Shown piece by piece: positions 1 to 4,335 of a stretch of 8,332 bases of DNA. Within the stretch, counting starts at the first letter, position 1; each line of letters begins with the position of its first letter. The notes below the pieces were generated by a model. The model was given only the letters and a program-made list of their open reading frames with translations, did no database searches and was not told where the DNA came from. The position numbers were made by a program, and so were the translations under genes. Source of the DNA: Clostridia bacterium (GTDB taxonomy: Bacteria > Bacillota_A > Clostridia > Oscillospirales > CAG-382); the NCBI GenBank assembly GCA_017614095.1, contig JAGACN010000136.1, forward strand, positions 1 through 8,332, given 5' to 3'.

Positions 1-365
1 AAACGATGGAAACGGAAATGACGTTCGATCCGAACCGCGTCTTCGATTCGGAGTTCAACGGAAAAACACTGAAGACCATCGAAGCGCCCGTCGATGCGGG
101 CGAGGTGGTCGGACACGTCCGCTTTCTCCTCAAGGGAGAGGTCCTGGCCGAAACGGACCTGATCGCCCGGGACAGCGTCACCTCCAATTCGCTCCTGTCC
201 GGACTGCATTCCATCCGGGATTTCCTGTTCGGGAGCGAGCAGATGAAGAAGATCATGCGCGTCGTTCTGATCCTGGTCATCGTATGGGCGGTTCTCGCGC
301 TGGCCGTTTTCATCATCCGGCTGGTATTAAAGCGCCGCCGGAAGCGCATGAACAGGACAAAATAG
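1..365 (+). CDS. D-alanyl-D-alanine carboxypeptidase (PBP5/DacA-DacF type), C-terminal fragment
   Basis: This is the 3' end of a gene cut by the left edge. The frame is open from position 3 and stops at TAG 363-365, so the ATG at 6 is probably internal. About 120 residues remain (numbered here from that Met). Residues 20-60 (KTIEAPVDAGEVVGHVRF, then LAETDLIARDSV) resemble the small beta-rich C-terminal domain of PBP5-type carboxypeptidases, in which a 'apv.kGevvG' strand is typical. Next come an amphipathic stretch (LLSGLHSIRDFLFG), one hydrophobic helix at about 84-107, and a basic tail (KRRRKRMNRTK). In this family that end anchors the enzyme to the outer face of the membrane, where the catalytic domain (outside the window) trims the terminal D-Ala of peptidoglycan stem peptides. 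The basic tail fits the positive-inside rule. The rest is established family knowledge. The catalytic SxxK, SxN and KTG motifs are not visible, so activity cannot be judged. The only TTA codon in the recognised genes here lies at 327-329. Confidence 0.8.
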   Translation, partial: TMETEMTFDPNRVFDSEFNGKTLKTIEAPVDAGEVVGHVRFLLKGEVLAETDLIARDSVTSNSLLSGLHSIRDFLFGSEQMKKIMRVVLILVIVWAVLALAVFIIRLVLKRRRKRMNRTK

Positions 366-367
366 AG

Positions 368-390
368 ATTTTTCCGCATCGAGGAAAAAT
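368..390 (+). terminator. Weak AT-rich hairpin after the carboxypeptidase gene
   Basis: ATTTTTCC at 368-375 and GGAAAAAT at 383-390 are perfect 8-bp complements around a 7-nt loop (GCATCGA), three bases after the stop codon. The stem has only two G:C pairs. No long T-run follows on the plus strand, although the 5' arm itself holds five T. It may be a weak terminator or a 3'-end stabiliser. The secG promoter starts immediately after it. Confidence 0.35.
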
Positions 391-392
391 AA

Positions 393-422
393 TTGTTGCA
401 AATGGCATTCTTTTGTGATAAT
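393..422 (+). promoter_or_regulatory. secG promoter (extended -10)
   Basis: A -10-like GATAAT at 417-422 is preceded by TG at 414-415, giving TG-T-GATAAT. TTGTTG at 393-398 gives an 18-bp spacer. The alternative -35 TTGCAA at 396-401 gives 15 bp, which is short. Transcription would start near 429 and give a leader of about 50 nt that is A-rich and without obvious structure. The only other upstream gene is the carboxypeptidase, so this promoter would make secG an independent unit. Confidence 0.6.
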
Positions 423-480
423 ATGATGTGGCAATTTCGAAAACAACGATAGAAAATACGTAAAATGAAAGGGAATTATC

Positions 481-804
481 ATGGAAGTGCTTCAGTATAT
501 CGTCGGAAGTCTGATTCTTGTTCTTGCAATCGGACTGATTGTTATGATCATCCTTCAGCAGGGCAAAAGAAAAGGCCTGGAGAACGTTATTGGCGGAAAC
601 TCCGGCGGAAACTCCTATTTGAATAAAACGGAAGCGGCCAAGAAAGGCAAACGTTTTGAAAAGCTGACCGTTTGGGTGGCGATTCTGTTTGCGGTCATGG
701 TCATCGGTCTGTATACCATTACGGCGATCAACAAGAATCTGGAAGCTGCCAAAACGAATTCGACCGAAGAATCGGCCGAATCCGTCGAAGAGTCTGCGGA
801 ATAA
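481..804 (+). CDS. secG: Preprotein translocase subunit SecG
   Basis: SecG is the small accessory subunit of the SecYEG channel and helps SecA-driven export across the cytoplasmic membrane. The 107-residue product has the family plan: helix 1 at about 5-25, a cytoplasmic loop with the conserved ILQQGK (24-29) and a Gly/Asn-rich run (GGNSGGNSYLNKTEAAKKGKR, residues about 38-58), then helix 2 at about 62-83. The C-terminal tail (84-107) is acidic and Ser-rich, with EESAE twice; SecG proteins are usually nearer 70-80 residues, so this tail is an extension. The ATG at 481 has AAAGGGAA at 468-475, seven bases upstream of the start, as ribosome binding site. Base composition is odd: I count 152 G+C in 324 bases (about 47%), well below the neighbours, with many codons ending in T or A. 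Clostridia often have rnr and smpB after secG, but here a terminator and convergent murA follow. Confidence 0.93.
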   Translation: MEVLQYIVGSLILVLAIGLIVMIILQQGKRKGLENVIGGNSGGNSYLNKTEAAKKGKRFEKLTVWVAILFAVMVIGLYTITAINKNLEAAKTNSTEESAESVEESAE

Positions 805-826
805 TCCGGTTTTCGTCGATCAATGT

Positions 827-860
827 CCGCCCCGGCGCTTTTAAGAGCGCTTCGCGGCGG
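827..860. other. GC-rich 34-nt hairpin in the secG-murA gap, function unknown
   Basis: CCGCC at 827-831 pairs with GGCGG at 856-860. A C:C mismatch (832/855) follows, then CG at 833-834 with CG at 853-854, a two-T bulge (851-852), and GCGCT at 835-839 with AGCGC at 846-850 around a six-base loop. That is 12 pairs, all but one G:C. No T-run follows on either strand (TAATCC to the right, GACATT on the complement), so it is not a standard intrinsic terminator. It lies between the secG stop and the true terminator and could protect the secG mRNA 3' end or be a dispersed palindromic element. Confidence 0.55.
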
Positions 861-882
861 TAATCCATTCGTATCCGAAATG

Positions 883-912
883 AAAAGAGGCCGTCGAAAC
901 GGTCTCTTTTTT
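883..912. terminator. Bidirectional terminator shared by secG and murA
   Basis: AAAAGAGGCCGT at 883-894 and ACGGTCTCTTTT at 899-910 form a 12-bp stem around a CGAA tetraloop; the one imperfect position is a G-T pair (890/903) on the plus strand. The plus-strand transcript ends in six T (907-912) for secG. On the minus strand the A-run at 883-886 gives a shorter U-run for murA. Lying between two converging genes, it can serve both. Confidence 0.85.
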
Positions 913-926
913 CGGGTATCGGTCCA

Positions 927-2213
927 TTACATTCCGTCCGGAAGCTTGACCAGACGGATATCCGCTCCGACGGCGTCCAGCTTTTCGACGATGTGCTCGT
1001 AACCGCGCAGGATATGGTGGATGTCGTCGATGACGGTGGTCCCTTTGGTGGACAGGGCGGCAATGACCATTGCGGCGCCGGCGCGCAGATCGACGGCGCG
1101 GACGTTTGCCGCGCGGAGTTCGGGCACCCCGGTGATGACGGCGTCGCTACCGGAAAGCGTGATCTCGGCACCCATACGGGAAAGTTCGGGTACGTATTGG
1201 AACCGGTTGGACCAGACGGATTCCGTCAGCCGGCTTTCGCCCTTCGCCAGGCACAGGAGCACGGCGAACTGGGGATTCATATCCGTCGGGAATCCGGGAT
1301 AGAAGGTGGTCTTTACGCGGATCGGGCGCAGATAGTCGTCCGATTCCGGTTCCAGGATGCGGATATAGTCGTCTCCCTCCTCGACCGAGACGCCCATTTC
1401 CTGCAGTTTCGCGGTAATGGATTCCAGATGTCGGGGAATGACGTTGGAGACGGTCACGGAACTTCTGGTCGCGGCCGCGGCGACCATATAGGTGCCGGCC
1501 TCGATCATATCCGGAATGATGGCATAGGAGCATCCGTGCAGCTTTTCGACGCCGATGACCTTGATGGTCGGCGTTCCGGCGCCGTAGATCTCGGCGCCGC
1601 AGCTGTTCAAGAAGTTGGCCACGTCTACGATGTGCGGTTCCCGCGCGGCGTTGTCGATGACGGTGGTCCCTTCCGCCATGCAGGAAGCGAGCATGATGTT
1701 GATGGTGGCGCCGACGGAAGGAACGTCCAGATAGATGGAGCTGCCCGTCAGGCGGCCGCTCGCGGAGCAATAGATGCGCCGGGTCGTGGCGTCTTCGTCC
1801 ACGTGCGCGCCGAGCGCGCGGAATCCCTTGACGTGCTGGTCGATCGGTCTGGCGCCGAAATCGCATCCGCCCGGGAACCCCGTTTCGGCTTTCTGGAACC
1901 GGCCGAGACCCGCGCCGAGCAGATAGTAGGAGGAGCGCAGTTTGGCCGAGAATTCGGACTCGATATTGGCTTCCTTGATGTACCGGGTGTCGATCTCGTA
2001 CGTGTGAGGTCCTTTGTAAGCCACGACGGCCCCGATCTTGGTCAGAATGTTGGCGGCGTTTGTAATGTCCGCGGCGTCCGGCACATTTTCAATGGTGCAG
2101 ACGTCTCCGGTCAGAAGAGTCGCAAAGAAAATGGGATCGGCCGCGTTTTTCATACCGCCGACCTCAATGGTGCCGGACAGCTTTTTGCCGCCCGAAATAT
2201 ACAGCTTTTCCAT
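927..2213 (-). CDS. murA: UDP-N-acetylglucosamine 1-carboxyvinyltransferase (MurA)
   Basis: MurA transfers enolpyruvate from PEP to UDP-GlcNAc, the first committed cytoplasmic step of peptidoglycan synthesis and the target of fosfomycin. The 428-residue product matches the family length and two-lobed EPSP-synthase-like fold. Residues aligning with E. coli catalytic and binding positions are present: K22 (MKNAA), R93, C117 in GGCDFGARPID (the Cys115 equivalent, predicting fosfomycin sensitivity), R122, D311 in YPGFPTD, R377 in DLRAG and R403 in RGYE. The N-terminal motif reads GGMKNAADPI instead of the usual G-A-KNAALPI. The ATG at 2213 is chosen because GGAGGA lies just upstream; the frame runs on to a TTG at 2231, but that would put the ribosome binding site inside the gene. 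Transcribed from its own minus-strand promoter, divergent from rnj and convergent with secG. Bacillota often carry two MurA paralogues; which one this is cannot be told from here. Confidence 0.95.
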   Translation of the reverse strand: MEKLYISGGKKLSGTIEVGGMKNAADPIFFATLLTGDVCTIENVPDAADITNAANILTKIGAVVAYKGPHTYEIDTRYIKEANIESEFSAKLRSSYYLLGAGLGRFQKAETGFPGGCDFGARPIDQHVKGFRALGAHVDEDATTRRIYCSASGRLTGSSIYLDVPSVGATINIMLASCMAEGTTVIDNAAREPHIVDVANFLNSCGAEIYGAGTPTIKVIGVEKLHGCSYAIIPDMIEAGTYMVAAAATRSSVTVSNVIPRHLESITAKLQEMGVSVEEGDDYIRILEPESDDYLRPIRVKTTFYPGFPTDMNPQFAVLLCLAKGESRLTESVWSNRFQYVPELSRMGAEITLSGSDAVITGVPELRAANVRAVDLRAGAAMVIAALSTKGTTVIDDIHHILRGYEHIVEKLDAVGADIRLVKLPDGM

Positions 2214-2216
2214 AAT

Positions 2217-2222
2217 TCCTCC
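2217..2222 (-). promoter_or_regulatory. murA ribosome binding site (decides start)
   Basis: The minus strand reads GGAGGA followed by ATT and then ATG (2213-2211). GGAGG is a near-perfect anti-16S match with a rather short four-base gap. It fixes the start at 2213 rather than the in-frame TTG at 2231-2229. Confidence 0.8.
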
Positions 2223-2246
2223 GAAAAGCAACGGTAAGTCGAGAAC

Positions 2247-2263
2247 CCGTCCCTAAGGAACGG
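2247..2263 (-). other. Hairpin in the murA 5' leader
   Basis: On the minus strand CCGTTCC and GGGACGG pair over 7 bp (one G-U wobble) around a TTA triloop, a few bases after the predicted transcription start near 2265. No T-run follows, so this is not an attenuator terminator. It may stabilise the 5' end or may be incidental. Confidence 0.4.
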
Positions 2264-2271
2264 TCACTAGT

Positions 2272-2299
2272 ATCATACCATTTTTTACGAAATTGTCAA
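2272..2299 (-). promoter_or_regulatory. murA promoter, near-consensus with extended -10
   Basis: Read on the minus strand: a perfect -35 TTGACA (2299-2294), a 16-bp spacer, then TGG-TATGAT with the -10 hexamer at 2277-2272. The extended -10 TG is present and the spacer is A-rich. Start expected near 2265, leader about 50 nt. This is the strongest sigma-A promoter in the window, as suits a cell-wall gene needed constantly. Confidence 0.88.
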
Positions 2300-2303
2300 C
2301 CCC

Positions 2304-2331
2304 AACCGGTTTCTTTCCTTTCCGGAACCGG
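2304..2331. repeat. Inverted repeat between the divergent murA and rnj promoters
   Basis: CCGGTT at 2306-2311 is repeated inverted as AACCGG at 2326-2331, around a pyrimidine-rich spacer. The left arm is itself part of the palindrome AACCGGTT (2304-2311), and TTCCGGAA (2320-2327) is a second palindrome overlapping the right arm. It sits just upstream of the murA -35 and about 35 bp upstream of the rnj -35, a plausible operator position, but there is no independent support. Confidence 0.3.
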
Positions 2332-2342
2332 CGATCCTGCTC

Positions 2343-2362
2343 GCAAACGGTATGTAAACGGT
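2343..2362 (+). promoter_or_regulatory. Candidate operator: two 9-bp direct repeats 11 bp apart at the rnj -35
   Basis: GCAAACGGT (2343-2351) and GTAAACGGT (2354-2362) match at 8 of 9 bases and repeat at 11 bp, about one helical turn, ending one base before the rnj -35 hexamer. CGCAA at 2342-2346 and TTGCG at 2364-2368 also form an inverted pair around them. Such spacing is typical of tandem binding by a regulator on one DNA face. The regulator is unknown. Confidence 0.35.
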
Positions 2363-2363
2363 C

Positions 2364-2392
2364 TTGCGAAGGCCAAGCTTCTGTGGTACAAT
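2364..2392 (+). promoter_or_regulatory. rnj promoter with extended -10
   Basis: -35 TTGCGA (2364-2369), a 17-bp spacer, and -10 TACAAT (2387-2392) preceded by TG at 2384-2385 (TGG-TACAAT). Start expected near 2399. The unit would include rnj and probably the ABC transporter gene, as no terminator is seen between them. Confidence 0.8.
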
Positions 2393-2398
2393 GAAAAC

Positions 2399-2530
2399 AG
2401 CAAAAGGACGAAACCGGCCTTCCGGTGCATACACGGGGGAGGCGCAGTCCTTCGGATGAGACCGGCCCGGCGCGGAAAAGCCTTCCGCGGCCGCTCGGGC
2501 CGAAAAGCGAAAAGAAAGAAAGAGATATTA
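2399..2530 (+). promoter_or_regulatory. Structured 5' leader of the RNase J mRNA
   Basis: About 130 nt separate the predicted start of transcription from the chosen ATG. It holds a small hairpin (ACCGG 2413-2417 with CCGGT 2422-2426, loop CCTT), a ribosome-binding-like GGGGGAGG at 2435-2442 with no start codon at normal distance, then a long stem. In that stem CGGCCCG (2463-2469) pairs with CGGGCCG (2496-2502), and inside it CGCGGAA (2471-2477) pairs with TTCCGCG (2483-2489) around a five-base loop, 14 pairs in all. A purine-rich single-stranded run (2503-2527) leads to the start. An ATG at 2456 in frame with rnj lies in this leader. The arrangement suggests control of decay or translation by mRNA structure (inference). 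Confidence 0.5.
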
Positions 2531-4288
2531 ATGAAAGAAAACAGCAAAAAGAAAAAAGCGGTCATCCAGCCGGCGGGAAATGCCGACCGGGATGAAACGC
2601 CTTCAATGGAAAAAGAAACAAAGAAAGAACCGCGTTCCGCCGCGGTGAAGATCATTCCGCTCGGCGGACTGGACCGGATCGGCATGAACTGTACGGTCTT
2701 CGAATACGGAAACGACATGATCGTCGTCGACGCCGGGATCGCGTTCCCGCAGGACGATATGCCGGGCGTGGAAGTCATCATTCCCGACTTCACGTATCTG
2801 GAAGATAACGCGGACAAAGTCCGCGGCCTGATCCTGACGCACGGGCACGAGGATCACATCGGCGCCGTTCCCTATCTGCTGAAGCGCGTTCCCTGCGATG
2901 TGTACGGCACCCGCCTGACGCTCGGCATCGTAGAGGGAAAACTGGAGGAGCACGACCTGGATCCCAATATGCTTTTCGAAGTACGGGCCGGCGAAGTGCT
3001 GACGCTCGGCGCGTTCGAGGTGGAATTCATCCACGTCAACCATTCCATGCCGGACTCCGTCGCCCTCTGCATCCAGACGCCCTGCGGACGGATCATCATG
3101 ACGGGGGACTTCAAGATCGACTACACGCCCATCGGGACGACCCCGATCGACCTGGCGCGGTTTGCCGAACTGGGCCGGAAAGGCGTCAAACTGCTGATGG
3201 CCGACAGCACGAATGTGGAACGGCCCGGATTCACGCCCAGCGAAAGCACGCTGACGACGTCCTTCGACCGGATCTTCAACGAGACGTCCAAACGGATTGT
3301 GATCTCCACCTTCGCGTCCAACGTCCACCGCGTTCAGCAGATACTGGACGCATCCGAAAAATGGGGACGCAAAGTCGCCGTGACGGGCAGGAGCATGGAA
3401 AACGTGATGTCCGCCGCGGAGGAGCTCGGCTATCTGCACATCCCGGACGGTCTGCTGGTCGATATCGCGGACGCAAAATATTATCTGCCGGAGGAATTGA
3501 CCATCCTGACGACCGGCACCCAGGGAGAGCCGTTGAGCGCTCTGTACCGGATGGCGTTCGGCTCCCATTCGTTCGTCTCGCTCGGAGAGAACGATCTGGT
3601 CATTCTGTCCTCGTCCTGCATCCCGGGAAACGAACGGTTCGTCAACCGGATCATCAACGAACTCTACCGCCGTAACGTGACGGTGATCACCGACCGGACG
3701 GACGACGTTCACGTCTCCGGACATGCGTGCCGGGAGGAACTGAAACTGATCCACAGCCTGGTGCAGGCGGAAAATTTCATTCCCGTGCACGGAGAATACC
3801 GCCATCTGGCGCAGCACGCGCGGCTGGCGTCGGCGCTCGGAATGCCGTCCTCGCACATCCTTATTCCGGAAGCGGGCCATACGGTGCTGCTGGATAAGAA
3901 AGGCATCCGGTTCGGCGACCTGGTGGAAGCCGGCCATATCATGATCGACGCGGGAAAAGGCAACGGAGTCGAATCCGCCGTGCTGACCGAACGCCGCAAA
4001 ATGGCGGAGACGGGGATCGTCGTCGTGACCTGCTGCATCGATCTGGAACGGGAAATGGTCTTCGAGCCGGATCTGGTCACCAAAGGATTCATTCTGGAGA
4101 AAGAAAACGAGGACCTGCTCGCGTTTCTGAAGGAACGCGCCGTGCATTGCGTCCTGAAGTGGCTGGGGAAGGGCATCGATGACGAGCCGACCATGAACGC
4201 CCGGCTGAAAGAGGATATCGGGAACGCCATTTTCGAACGGACGAAGCGCAAACCGGTCATCGTCGCCCACGCCGTCTACATTCCCTGA
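2531..4288 (+). CDS. rnj: Ribonuclease J (5'-3' exo/endoribonuclease)
   Basis: RNase J is a zinc-dependent metallo-beta-lactamase/beta-CASP nuclease of mRNA decay and rRNA maturation in the cytoplasm. With the ATG at 2531 the protein has 585 residues, against about 555 in B. subtilis RNase J1. Metal ligands are visible: HGHEDH at 104-109 (H104, H106, D108, H109), H171 (VNHSMPDS), D193 (TGDFKID) and H420 (PVHGEYRH), each 29-30 residues beyond the B. subtilis positions. Beta-CASP landmarks follow in order: ADSTNVERPG, STFASNVHRVQQI, GRSMENV, TTGTQGEPLSALYRM and HVSGHA. The last 100 or so residues form the C-terminal domain. The first 40 residues are Lys/Glu-rich and probably disordered. An in-frame ATG at 2456 would add 25 basic residues. 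I reject it because the stretch folds as a leader, has poor spacing to its GGGGGAGG, and contains a TTA codon otherwise avoided here. The chosen start has only a weak purine-rich binding site. J1 and J2 cannot be separated from this alone. Confidence 0.95.
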   Translation: MKENSKKKKAVIQPAGNADRDETPSMEKETKKEPRSAAVKIIPLGGLDRIGMNCTVFEYGNDMIVVDAGIAFPQDDMPGVEVIIPDFTYLEDNADKVRGLILTHGHEDHIGAVPYLLKRVPCDVYGTRLTLGIVEGKLEEHDLDPNMLFEVRAGEVLTLGAFEVEFIHVNHSMPDSVALCIQTPCGRIIMTGDFKIDYTPIGTTPIDLARFAELGRKGVKLLMADSTNVERPGFTPSESTLTTSFDRIFNETSKRIVISTFASNVHRVQQILDASEKWGRKVAVTGRSMENVMSAAEELGYLHIPDGLLVDIADAKYYLPEELTILTTGTQGEPLSALYRMAFGSHSFVSLGENDLVILSSSCIPGNERFVNRIINELYRRNVTVITDRTDDVHVSGHACREELKLIHSLVQAENFIPVHGEYRHLAQHARLASALGMPSSHILIPEAGHTVLLDKKGIRFGDLVEAGHIMIDAGKGNGVESAVLTERRKMAETGIVVVTCCIDLEREMVFEPDLVTKGFILEKENEDLLAFLKERAVHCVLKWLGKGIDDEPTMNARLKEDIGNAIFERTKRKPVIVAHAVYIP

Positions 4289-4335
4289 CAAGGACCTGCG
4301 GCCGTCCGCCGTCCGGAGGAGAAAGGATAACAGTT

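Noticed and set aside
465..480. ATG at 465 upstream of secG
   Set aside because: It is out of frame with SecG, has no ribosome binding site, and gives no recognisable protein.
366..480. RNA gene or riboswitch between the carboxypeptidase and secG
   Set aside because: The stretch is AT-rich and holds only the weak hairpin, a promoter and a short unstructured leader.
2214..2231. TTG start for murA at 2231
   Set aside because: It would place the GGAGGA ribosome binding site of the ATG at 2213 inside the coding region; the protein from 2213 has standard MurA length.
993..2237. 414-residue plus-strand open frame opposite murA
   Set aside because: Mirror-frame shadow of murA; low-complexity Gly/Asp/Arg composition, no promoter on that strand.
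2456..2530. Upstream in-frame ATG for rnj adding 25 basic residues
   Set aside because: It falls in a strongly base-paired leader, its GGGGGAGG is 13 bases away, and it would use ATA and TTA codons avoided in the real genes. Not fully excluded.
2603..4291. 562-residue minus-strand open frame opposite rnj
   Set aside because: Mirror-frame shadow of a gene with all catalytic motifs; no family resemblance and no ribosome binding site of note.
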